Assembly (NCBI GenBank): GCA_963765875.1
Contig: CAVXYK010000007.1
Span: 492,910 to 556,909 of the forward strand
DNA from: JAWKOK01 sp963765875
GTDB taxonomy: Bacteria > Chloroflexota > Anaerolineae > Caldilineales > Caldilineaceae
Direction of reading: 5' to 3'
Length of the DNA: 64,000 nucleotides
The notes under the pieces are model-generated. The model saw nothing but the letters and a program-made list of their open reading frames with translations. It was not told the DNA's origin and did no database searches. Within the stretch, counting starts at the first letter, position 1. Each line of letters starts with the position of its first letter. The translations under genes were made by a program, and so were the position numbers. This document shows, one piece after another, positions 8,738 through 16,143 of this stretch.

Positions 8738-9517
8738 ATGGCACGTGAAATCACCGTAGCGCTCGTACAGATGGCCCCGGAGTTGGCAGACCCTGAAGCC
8801 AACCTGCGCAAGATGAATGACTTCGTTGAGCGCATTTGCAGTGAGCAGAATACGGACCTGATCATCTTTCCTGAGCTGAGCTACACCGGTGCAGAATTGG
8901 GCCTGCGGGCAACCGATCTGGCAGAACGTGTACCCGGACATGTGACCAATTCGCTGTCCAAGCGAGCCAGTGACTTCAACACACATATTGTCTTCGGCTT
9001 GGTGATCAAGGAGAAGGTCGAGAGCATTCTTTATAACGGACTGGTCTGCATCGGTCCCGAGGGCGACTTGGCCGGCGAATACCGCAAAGTACACCTGCTG
9101 GGCGAGGAAAGACAGGTCTTCCGCAATGGATTTCGCTTCGTGACGATTGAGGCCGAGTGGGGTCGCTTTGGTCTGACATCCGGCACGGACCTGGCCTTTC
9201 CCGAGGCCGCCCGCAGCCTAACGCTTGAAGGCGCGGAGTTGATCGTCGTCAGCGCCAACTGGGAGGAGCAGTTCCAGGATTCCTGGCGCGCCCACCTCGT
9301 TAGTCGAGCCTGTGAGAATGCGGTCTTTGTGGCGGCGACCAATCGTGTGGGCGAAGAGCCGACCATGCGTTTTGGCGGCGATAGCCTGATTGTCGGGCCA
9401 TCGGCTGAGCTGTACACGGTCCTTGACGAACCCATCGAGGGATACGCGGTGGCAACCATCGATCTGGATCGAGTGCGGGTTGTGCGCGAAGATCGCCAGC
9501 TCATCCGAATATCGTGA
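8738..9517 (+). CDS. Nitrilase-superfamily (carbon-nitrogen hydrolase) homologue lacking catalytic Cys
   Basis: 259 residues from ATG 8738 with GAGGAG nine bases upstream. The fold is clear: ALVQMAPE start, FPELSYTG with catalytic Glu46, GEYRKVHL with Lys117, and AFPEAAR. The nucleophile position, normally xCxDLxFPE, reads SGTDLAFPE: residue 149 is Gly (GGC at 9182-9184) where Cys needs TGC. Glu and Lys remain, so the protein is predicted to be a catalytically dead or repurposed amidase. A sequencing error would need only one base. It leads a strand-continuous run into DUF402 and hisH; its role there is unknown. Confidence 0.85.
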   Translation: MAREITVALVQMAPELADPEANLRKMNDFVERICSEQNTDLIIFPELSYTGAELGLRATDLAERVPGHVTNSLSKRASDFNTHIVFGLVIKEKVESILYNGLVCIGPEGDLAGEYRKVHLLGEERQVFRNGFRFVTIEAEWGRFGLTSGTDLAFPEAARSLTLEGAELIVVSANWEEQFQDSWRAHLVSRACENAVFVAATNRVGEEPTMRFGGDSLIVGPSAELYTVLDEPIEGYAVATIDLDRVRVVREDRQLIRIS

Positions 9518-9570
9518 GCCCGCCGCCTACCGTGCAATCGTAAAGAAGTATTAGCATTCTTGTTGGAACT

Positions 9571-10080
9571 ATGCCCAAAGAGATGATCCCCGGCCAATGG
9601 CGTGCCGTCGAACATATGGTCGATTACCGCGTTGAACGTCTTAGCAACATGCTGGTCGAACGAGCGACCTGGGACGAAACTGCACCGACGCAGATGCTGC
9701 GTGGAACAGAAGTAGCCGCAACCGGCTATATCTGGTTTCGATTTTGGATTTTGCAGACTGAGCAGATCGTGCAGAAGTATTTCGATGAAAATGGCCTCAT
9801 GGTCGGCATGTATGCGCCGGTCTGTATGCCATTTGCGACCGGCGGCGATGGATTGATGACCGCCGATCTGACATTGGGGCTCTGGATCATGGCCGACGGC
9901 CATGTGATGGTGCTCAACGAGTCAGAATATGAGGCGGCTGTTCAGTCCGGGGCCATCACCCCGGAGGAGGCGCAGGAGGCCGAGCAGCGCATCCGAGAAA
10001 TGACGCTGGCTACCGCAAAGAACGAGTTTCCGCCAGCCATCATCCGCAATTTTGAACTTGAACTAGGGCAACCGGAATGA
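9571..10080 (+). CDS. DUF402 domain protein
   Basis: 169 residues resembling the DUF402/FomD-like family, some of whose members are nucleoside di/triphosphate phosphatases. Conserved features are WFRFWI near the start of the domain, the GLMVGMYAPV and TADLTLGLWIMADG segments (the family's YxD...DL.LDlWV.pdG region) and the VLNESEYEAA...ITPEEA tail. The usual YID of the family is replaced by VCMPF, so metal-binding residues may be altered. It overlaps hisH by four bases (ATGA), implying translational coupling. The reaction is not established for this protein. Confidence 0.7.
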   Translation: MPKEMIPGQWRAVEHMVDYRVERLSNMLVERATWDETAPTQMLRGTEVAATGYIWFRFWILQTEQIVQKYFDENGLMVGMYAPVCMPFATGGDGLMTADLTLGLWIMADGHVMVLNESEYEAAVQSGAITPEEAQEAEQRIREMTLATAKNEFPPAIIRNFELELGQPE

Positions 10081-10745
10081 TAGCGATCCTCGACTATGGA
10101 GTGGGCAATCTACGCAGTGTCTACAAAGCATTTGAGGCAATGGCTGCCCCTCTGGGCATCCCTGTAGATATCGTCGACACACCCACGGATCTGACGCGAT
10201 GGCATGCAGTCGTGCTGCCGGGCCAAGGTGCTTTCGGGGACAGCGTCGACAATCTTCGTCAGCAACAACTGGAGCAACCGCTGCTCGATGCCGTGGCCGC
10301 TGGCCTTCCACTGCTCGGTATCTGCGTCGGTATGCAGCTGCTCTTTGATGAGAGTGAGGAGATGGGCCAGCACGAGGGCCTCCATATCATCCCGGGGAAG
10401 GTCAAGCGCTTTCCAGAGCAGATGGCCGATCCCGCCCAACCGAGTCGTACCCTCCGCATTCCCCAGATCGGCTGGAATCAACTACATCAACAGCATGAAG
10501 ACTCCTTGCTTGCCGGCGTACCTGATGGGGCCTATGCCTACTTTGCTCACAGCTATTACTGTGACGCAGAAGACGAGGGTGCTGTCCTGGCCATGACTGA
10601 CTACGGCGTCGACTACCCGAGTATTGTGCGCTACAAGAACGCCTGGGGTATCCAGCCGCACCCGGAGAAAAGCCACACTGTCGGCCTGCGAATCCTCTCC
10701 AATTTCATGCAGATGGTGGTGGGTGAGGCGGCAGCCGTTGAGTAG
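10077..10745 (+). CDS. hisH: Imidazole glycerol phosphate synthase, glutaminase subunit
   Basis: 222 residues, normal for HisH. It hydrolyses glutamine and channels ammonia to HisF to make IGP and AICAR. Class I glutaminase features: ILDYGVGNLRSV, oxyanion-strand region VLPGQGAFGD, nucleophile Cys in GICVGMQLLFD, and the His-Glu pair in HPEKS. Its partner HisF lies 3.1 kb downstream on the same strand, separated by a phosphatase-like gene, a metallohydrolase and hisA. Confidence 0.95.
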   Translation: MIAILDYGVGNLRSVYKAFEAMAAPLGIPVDIVDTPTDLTRWHAVVLPGQGAFGDSVDNLRQQQLEQPLLDAVAAGLPLLGICVGMQLLFDESEEMGQHEGLHIIPGKVKRFPEQMADPAQPSRTLRIPQIGWNQLHQQHEDSLLAGVPDGAYAYFAHSYYCDAEDEGAVLAMTDYGVDYPSIVRYKNAWGIQPHPEKSHTVGLRILSNFMQMVVGEAAAVE

Positions 10746-10811
10746 TCGACAACGGAACAATGATGTCGGAACAATGATGTCGGAACGGATTCTTGAAAGT
10801 CTGCAACGCTT

Positions 10812-11390
10812 GTGCACCTCTATTTGATCACCCACGCCCATACATCTCAAGACGCCACGTCTGACGCTCGAACCTGGCAACTGTCGGCTTTCGGGACGCA
10901 GCAGGCCGATGCATTGGCGCGTCTGCCGATGTGGGATTCGATTCAGTGTATTGGTTTGAGCACGGAACAGAAGTCGCTCTTGACGGTCAAACCTGTGCTG
11001 GCGGAGGCCGATCGGCTCGTTGTTGCTGACTCGCGCTTCGATGAACTGCGACGCGTCGGTTGGGTTGAGAACTATGCAGAACAGGTCCAAGCTGCCTTTG
11101 AACGCCCAGACGACTCTATCGACGGATGGGAACCGGCGGCGACCGCTCTGGCGAGATTCGTTGAAGGAGTCCAGGCGCTCTGTCTCGCTCATCAGGGCGA
11201 AACGTTGGCCTTGGTTTCGCACGGCCTTGTGCTGAGCCTCTACCGCGCTCACTTGTTGGGTCAAGCCCGCGTCGAGTTCGCGGACTGGCAAAACCTTGAC
11301 TTCGGCGCCGTGGCAATCGTCAATCCGGTTGCCGGCAAGCTTCTGTCTGACTTCGAGGCTACTGTAGAAGGCCCTGGGCGAGCTTCGTGA
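10812..11390 (+). CDS. Histidine-phosphatase (phosphoglycerate mutase-like) family protein, degenerate
   Basis: 192 residues from GTG 10812; the ribosome site is poor, so the start is uncertain. The pattern is that of the PGM/histidine phosphatase superfamily: MHLYLITHAH replaces the usual LVRHGxT, keeping the His nucleophile but losing Arg and Gly, and LALVSHGLVL keeps the second His. ELRRVGW matches the ELxxxxxG region. Loss of the phosphate-binding Arg makes activity doubtful. Being among his genes it could be considered for histidinol-phosphate dephosphorylation, but nothing in the sequence supports that beyond position. A 15-bp tandem duplication (GGAACAATGATGTC unit) lies just upstream near 10755-10785. 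Confidence 0.65.
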   Translation: MHLYLITHAHTSQDATSDARTWQLSAFGTQQADALARLPMWDSIQCIGLSTEQKSLLTVKPVLAEADRLVVADSRFDELRRVGWVENYAEQVQAAFERPDDSIDGWEPAATALARFVEGVQALCLAHQGETLALVSHGLVLSLYRAHLLGQARVEFADWQNLDFGAVAIVNPVAGKLLSDFEATVEGPGRAS

Positions 11391-11493
11391 TCGTGGAGAA
11401 CCCGCGATGTAGGGACATGGCATTCCGCACAGACTCGTGGTTGGCGGAGACCGTTTCGACCTATAAAGGCCACAGTAGCCAACCATATGGTGG

Positions 11494-11555
11494 CTAGGAA
11501 TGCCTTGTCCGTGCCTGATAGTGCAGTCGGTCTGAAACGGACAAGGCATTCCTAG
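11494..11555. repeat. 19-bp perfect inverted repeat
   Basis: CTAGGAATGCCTTGTCCGT (11494-11512) is exactly complementary to 11537-11555, with a 24-nt loop. It sits between the phosphatase-like gene and the metallohydrolase. No T tract follows on either strand, so it may be a dispersed palindromic element or a folded mRNA spacer rather than a terminator. Confidence 0.6.
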
Positions 11556-11619
11556 TATCATTTTCAGAATGCGGATCCTGTTTCTTGGCAACGACATTGC
11601 TGATAGAACGGAGGAGATG

Positions 11620-12507
11620 ATGACGACGCTTTCTATCGAATTCCTTGGCAGCGCCGGTGCAATCCGTACACCACGTCCGGGCTGTCAGTGTGAGCTGTGC
11701 TGTGGCGCCCGTCTCCACGGTGTTCCCTGGGCGAGGACCGGGCCGAGTGTCTTTGTGCACGGTCCGGATGTGTTGATCGATACGCCCGAGGAGTCGGCGT
11801 ACCAGGTTGATCGTGCAGGTATTCGCCACATCGCTGCCGGCCTGTACAGCCACTGGCATCCCGATCATACGGCAGGGCGACGCATGTATGAGACGCGCAA
11901 TTGGGACTGGCGTCGTTGGCCGCCCCAGCACGAGTGTACGCCCATCTATTTGCCGGCTCAGGTCGCCGCCGACTTCGAACGCTGGATGGGGCTGGCTGAG
12001 AACTTCAATTACCTCCGATCGATCGGACTGGTGGACCTGCGTCCATTCGACGAACCGATCGAGCTTGGCGGTTGGACAATCAGTGCTCATTGCGTCACTT
12101 CGGACTATGACGTGGCCCAGGCCTATGTTTTTACATTTCTCTTCGATGAGATCGACGGCGCTCGCCGCGTTCTGATTGCCATGGATGAGCTTTACGGCTG
12201 GACGCCGCCCGATGAGTGGAGTGGCGTGGATCTGGCTGTGTTGCCGACCGGTGTCTTTGAGTTTCATCCGCTCACAGGTGAACGCCTGATTCCCCTTGAA
12301 CATCCGGTCTTGCAGAGCGAAGCTACCTTTATCGAGACGCTGGCCATGGCCGATAAGCTCGCTGCCAAGCGTCTTGTCTTTGCCCATATTGAGGAACCTG
12401 ATACGTTGACGCCGGATGAATATGAAGCAGTGGCACAAAAACTGAACGTCGATCGAGGATGGGATGTTACGTTTGCCTACGATACTCTTGTGGTAGATTG
12501 TAGCTAA
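11620..12507 (+). CDS. MBL-fold metallohydrolase, PhnP-like
   Basis: 295 residues from ATG 11620, five bases after GGAGG (ATG 11617 is equally in frame). The N-terminus IEFLGSAGAIRTPRPGCQCELCC has the PhnP/PqqB-type Cys cluster, and SHWHPDHTAG is the metal-binding HxHxDH motif. CVTSDYD, IAMDELYGW and FAHIEEP supply later metal-site positions. PhnP is a cyclic phosphodiesterase, so a phosphodiesterase role is plausible, substrate unknown. It lies directly upstream of hisA, 64 bases away. Confidence 0.8.
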   Translation: MTTLSIEFLGSAGAIRTPRPGCQCELCCGARLHGVPWARTGPSVFVHGPDVLIDTPEESAYQVDRAGIRHIAAGLYSHWHPDHTAGRRMYETRNWDWRRWPPQHECTPIYLPAQVAADFERWMGLAENFNYLRSIGLVDLRPFDEPIELGGWTISAHCVTSDYDVAQAYVFTFLFDEIDGARRVLIAMDELYGWTPPDEWSGVDLAVLPTGVFEFHPLTGERLIPLEHPVLQSEATFIETLAMADKLAAKRLVFAHIEEPDTLTPDEYEAVAQKLNVDRGWDVTFAYDTLVVDCS

Positions 12508-12571
12508 ACCACAGCAAGAACCCAATAGAGGCGATCGTCTCCTTGTAAAGCGTTGAGGCCAGTAACGTTCT

Positions 12572-13837
12572 ATGATAATCTTTCCTGCAATCGATCTGCG
12601 ACAAGGCCGTTGTGTACGCCTACGCCAGGGCGATCCCGGCGCAGAAACTGTCTTTGGCGAAGCGCCTGCCGATATGGCGCGCCACTGGGTTAGTCAAGGC
12701 GCCGAGTGGCTTCATGTTGTCAACCTGGACGGTGCGCTCGATGCAACCCCGGATCAGTTGAGCGCCCTAGATCGACCGAATTCCATCAAGATTCAATACC
12801 CCGGCTCTGAAAAACCTGTCGGTCCCCGGGAAGACCTGATGGACACCTTGTCCATCAATCTACGGCGGCTGGTGGAAATCCGAGCGGCCGTCGATGTGCC
12901 GATTCAATTTGGCGGCGGCTTGCGTACCTTGAGTGATATCCGGCTTGCGATAGAGCTAGGCGCAGATCGTGTCGTCCTTGGTACTGTCGCCATTGAAGAT
13001 CCCGGCCTGGTCAGCGAAGCCATACTGACGTGGGGCGCGGATCGTATTGTCGTGGGCATTGACGCCCGCGATGGCAAAGTTGCTACCCACGGTTGGCAAC
13101 AGATCAGCGATGTTGACATCGTAGATCTTGGACACCAGATGCAGGCCCTGGGCGTCACGCGGGTGATCTACACAGATATCGGGCGCGACGGCATGATGGA
13201 GGGCGTCAACGCAGAATCTGCTGCCCGCCTTGGCGACGTTACAGGATTACATGTGATAGCCAGCGGCGGTGTCGCAGGCATCGAGGATGTTGAACATCTC
13301 AAAAATTTCGAACACTTCGACATTGAAGGCGTCATCACTGGTCAGGCAATCTACACGGATGCCCTCGACCTGTCGAAGGCGATCGAGGTCGGCCATCGGC
13401 CGTTGGTGGCTCGCAGTGCCGGTATCATCCCTTATCGCATGGGCGAAGAGGGTCCTGAGTTCCTGATTCTCTACAATTGGTACTACGAGCTTTGGGAATT
13501 TCCGCGTACGCAGATTGTCAGCCACGAAAATACTGTCGAGGCGGCGACTCGCGGCGCGTTTGAGATGGCCGGCCAGCGCATTTTGGACTTCCATGAAGAA
13601 TGCAGTTCGACGCTTGAGTATGTCGCCCAGGTTCGCGACTATGAGATTCAGCATACGGTCGTGTACTATTTGGCGGAGGTCGACCGGTCCGAGGTCGTGC
13701 TCGGCGATGAGAACCACTGCGAAGCGCAGTGGGGCGATTACCACAATACGTGGGAATTGCTGACCGAGACTGCGCCCATGTTGTTGCCTGCTCTGGACCG
13801 GGCAGCTTTTTGTCTAAATAATCGTACGGCTGACTAA
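12572..13837 (+). CDS. hisA: HisA isomerase fused to a degenerate Nudix (Ap4A-hydrolase-like) domain
   Basis: 421 residues against about 240 for ordinary HisA. Residues 1-275 are HisA (ProFAR isomerase, step four of histidine synthesis): FPAIDLRQG with Asp8, FGGGLRT, VVGIDARDG, YTDIGRDGMMEGVN and IASGGV. About 35 extra residues interrupt the barrel after NLDGA (DATPDQLSALDRPN to LMDTLSINL). Residues 282-421 align along their length with asymmetric Ap4A-hydrolase Nudix domains (SAGIIPYR, LWEFPRTQI, HTVVYYLAEVD). The Nudix box is degraded: where REVxEE is expected it reads RGAFEM, so hydrolysis is unlikely. HisA should be active; a regulatory or binding role for the tail is inference. Confidence 0.9.
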   Translation: MIIFPAIDLRQGRCVRLRQGDPGAETVFGEAPADMARHWVSQGAEWLHVVNLDGALDATPDQLSALDRPNSIKIQYPGSEKPVGPREDLMDTLSINLRRLVEIRAAVDVPIQFGGGLRTLSDIRLAIELGADRVVLGTVAIEDPGLVSEAILTWGADRIVVGIDARDGKVATHGWQQISDVDIVDLGHQMQALGVTRVIYTDIGRDGMMEGVNAESAARLGDVTGLHVIASGGVAGIEDVEHLKNFEHFDIEGVITGQAIYTDALDLSKAIEVGHRPLVARSAGIIPYRMGEEGPEFLILYNWYYELWEFPRTQIVSHENTVEAATRGAFEMAGQRILDFHEECSSTLEYVAQVRDYEIQHTVVYYLAEVDRSEVVLGDENHCEAQWGDYHNTWELLTETAPMLLPALDRAAFCLNNRTAD

Positions 13838-13854
13838 GCGGGGTTTCATGCCAT

Positions 13855-14655
13855 ATGCTCGCCAAACGAATAATCCCATGTCTTGATGTCAAGGATGGGC
13901 GAGTGGTCAAAGGCGTCAATTTCATCGATCTGGTCGACGCCGGGGATCCGGTGGCGCAGGCGCAAGTCTATGATCGAGAAGGGGCCGATGAACTGGTTTT
14001 TCTTGACATAACGGCTACTCATGAAGCGCGAGACATTGTGATTGATATGGTGCGTCGTGTGGCCGATAGCGTCTTCATCCCCTTCACCGTCGGTGGTGGC
14101 TTGCGCACTGTGGACGACATGCGTGCCATGCTGCTGGCCGGAGCCGACAAGGTGAGCATCAACAGCGCAGCCGTCAAGAATCCTGCATTGATCAGTGAAG
14201 GGGCTACTCGCTTTGGCAGTCAATGCATTGTTGTTGCCATCGACGCACGTCGCCGGCAGGGGGAAGACCTTGATGAGCGCGGCAGCGGATGGGATGTTTT
14301 CGTCAGCGGCGGACGCACCAACACTTTCATCGATGCGGTTGAATGGGCCAAAGAGGTTGAGCGACGCGGTGGCGGTGAAATTCTTCTGACATCAATGGAC
14401 GGCGATGGGACCCAAGAAGGCTATGATGTCGAATTGACGCGGGCCATTAGTGATGCGGTTACCATCCCTGTCATTGCCAGCGGCGGCGCGGGCCGGCCTG
14501 ATCACTTTACCCAGGCGCTGACCGATGGTGGAGCCGCGGCCGCGCTGGCAGCCAGCCTCTTCCATTTCAAGCAGCTCAGCATCATGCAGGTTAAAGAGCA
14601 CCTGCTGGCTGACGGTGTCTCTGTCCGCATCCCGCCCGAGGATCTGCTTGCCTAA
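13855..14655 (+). CDS. hisF: Imidazole glycerol phosphate synthase, cyclase subunit
   Basis: 266 residues, a (beta/alpha)8 barrel. It condenses PRFAR with ammonia from HisH to give IGP and AICAR. Conserved HisF text: AKRIIPCLDVKDGRVVKGVNF with the catalytic Asp, FLDITATHE, VGGGLRT, KVSINSAAV, LLTSMDGDGTQEGYD with the second catalytic Asp, and IASGGAG. It starts 17 bases after hisA and belongs to the same transcript. Confidence 0.97.
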   Translation: MLAKRIIPCLDVKDGRVVKGVNFIDLVDAGDPVAQAQVYDREGADELVFLDITATHEARDIVIDMVRRVADSVFIPFTVGGGLRTVDDMRAMLLAGADKVSINSAAVKNPALISEGATRFGSQCIVVAIDARRRQGEDLDERGSGWDVFVSGGRTNTFIDAVEWAKEVERRGGGEILLTSMDGDGTQEGYDVELTRAISDAVTIPVIASGGAGRPDHFTQALTDGGAAAALAASLFHFKQLSIMQVKEHLLADGVSVRIPPEDLLA

Positions 14656-14839
14656 TTCAAGCAGTCTGTCGGAGAGAAAAAGGATAGAACGCCGATCGCG
14701 CGGAGGTGGCGGAAGAAAAACGGAATTTCCTTGTTTCATCCGCGATTATCAGCGAAATCCGCGTTATCAGCGTTCTATTAAGTATCACCCAGACAGGCTC
14801 CGAGTCGAATCCAACCAGTCAAAAAAGAGCGAAATTCTA

Positions 14840-15118
14840 ATGAGTGAAATTGTTGAACAGCTATTTGCCACGATTGAAGAACGCAAAATGTCTATGCCGG
14901 AGGGCTCGTACACGGTTGAGCTATTTGAGGCCGGCGAGAACGAGATTCTGAAGAAGATCGGTGAGGAGGCCGTTGAGGTAATCATTGCAGCCAAAGCAGA
15001 GGGCGATGATCGGATCCTCTACGAGATGGCCGATATGCTCTACCACAGCCTTGTGCTGCTCTCTGCCCGTGGTCTCTGCTGGCAAGATCTGGAGACCGAG
15101 CTTGAGAAGCGCTTCTAG
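14840..15118 (+). CDS. hisE: Phosphoribosyl-ATP pyrophosphatase
   Basis: 92 residues from ATG 14840. HisE is an all-alpha MazG-like pyrophosphatase that removes PPi from phosphoribosyl-ATP, step two of the pathway. The family text is clear: SYTVELFEAGENEILKKIGEEAVEVIIAAK followed by YEMADMLYHSLVLL, carrying the acidic metal ligands. Separate hisE without a fused HisI domain means HisI (cyclohydrolase) must be elsewhere. There is a 184-base gap after hisF. Its stop overlaps the GTG start of nudC by one base. Confidence 0.93.
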   Translation: MSEIVEQLFATIEERKMSMPEGSYTVELFEAGENEILKKIGEEAVEVIIAAKAEGDDRILYEMADMLYHSLVLLSARGLCWQDLETELEKRF

Positions 15119-16038
15119 TGTCCACGCAGCAAACGGGCGCTTCGCCCTTTTCCAGTTTGAACTTCACGCCCGCCGTTGATCCGCCTTCTGCGCCAGGCGG
15201 GCCGGCCTATTGGCTACTATTTCAGGGCGACGGCCTCGTTGTTCAGGCCCTTGACAGACAATTCGCCTTGCCCAAGGTAACAGAACTCATCGAACTTGGA
15301 CTGGGCCCCCATGCTCCTCATCCCGTCGATTTGCATTACCTTGGCTATCTCTCTGAGGATGAGGAGCTGATCCATTGCTACTCGGGCGAGGTGGATGCTG
15401 AGCAACAACTTCCCCGCGGCTTTGAAGTCAAGGACCTGCGTTCGCTCTTTGGCCGAATGGATGACGTTGCGCTCGCATTGGCCGGTCGTGCCGTCCAGAT
15501 CGTCACTTGGGAGCGTACTCATCGCTTCTGCGGGCGCTGCGGCTCGCAGACCGAAGCGGTAGCCGGCGAGCGATCAAAGCGTTGTCCACATTGTGGTCTG
15601 AGCAATTACCCCCGTCTTTCGCCCGCCATCATCATCGCCATCACGAAGCAGACTGAAGCGGGGCCGCGCATCCTTCTGGCCAGAAATCATCGCTTCCCAA
15701 ACGGTCGCTATAGCGTGATCGCCGGGTTCGTTGAGCCGGGCGAATCGCTGGAGGAGTGCGCGCACCGTGAGGTCTACGAAGAGGTAGGCCTGCGCATTCG
15801 CAACCTCCGCTACTTCGGCAGCCAGCCCTGGCCATTTCCCAACTCACTCATGATCGGTTTCATCGCCGAGTACGCCAGCGGTGAAATCGTCCCCGAAGAG
15901 GGCGAGATCGCCGAAGCGCGCTGGTTCGCCCCGGACGATCTGCCCCAAGTTCCACCTAAAGTCAGTATCGCCCGCCGTCTCATTGACTCATTCGTGGCTG
16001 AGAACGGTGTGGCAGTGGACGCGTTGGAGGACTGGTAA
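15118..16038 (+). CDS. nudC: NAD(+)/NADH diphosphatase with zinc ribbon
   Basis: 306 residues from GTG 15118, overlapping the hisE stop. NudC splits NAD(H) into NMN(H) and AMP and can decap NAD-capped RNA. A four-Cys zinc ribbon (FCGRCGSQT and KRCPHCGLSNYPR) precedes a full Nudix box (GFVEPGESLEECAHREVYEEVG). The SQPWPFPNSLM motif just after the box is the NADH-pyrophosphatase specificity signature. Length and order match the family. It closes the his-region transcript. Confidence 0.95.
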   Translation: MSTQQTGASPFSSLNFTPAVDPPSAPGGPAYWLLFQGDGLVVQALDRQFALPKVTELIELGLGPHAPHPVDLHYLGYLSEDEELIHCYSGEVDAEQQLPRGFEVKDLRSLFGRMDDVALALAGRAVQIVTWERTHRFCGRCGSQTEAVAGERSKRCPHCGLSNYPRLSPAIIIAITKQTEAGPRILLARNHRFPNGRYSVIAGFVEPGESLEECAHREVYEEVGLRIRNLRYFGSQPWPFPNSLMIGFIAEYASGEIVPEEGEIAEARWFAPDDLPQVPPKVSIARRLIDSFVAENGVAVDALEDW

Positions 16039-16143
16039 ACGGGTTGTGCCCGTCACTGTGTCACCCATTTCGGTTCGACGGGCACTGGATGCGGCTCTGT
16101 GTCTCCGTCAGCGAAAATCTCGTGATTGTCCTCTCTCACCTTG

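Noticed and set aside
10482..11597. Long minus-strand open frame (371 codons) across the histidine-phosphatase gene
   Set aside because: It is the antisense shadow of hisH and the phosphatase-like gene; the product is low in recognisable motifs and rich in Arg/Cys/His typical of antisense frames.
11494..12525. Minus-strand 343-codon frame opposite the MBL-fold gene
   Set aside because: The plus-strand metallohydrolase has complete motifs and a ribosome site; the antisense frame has none.
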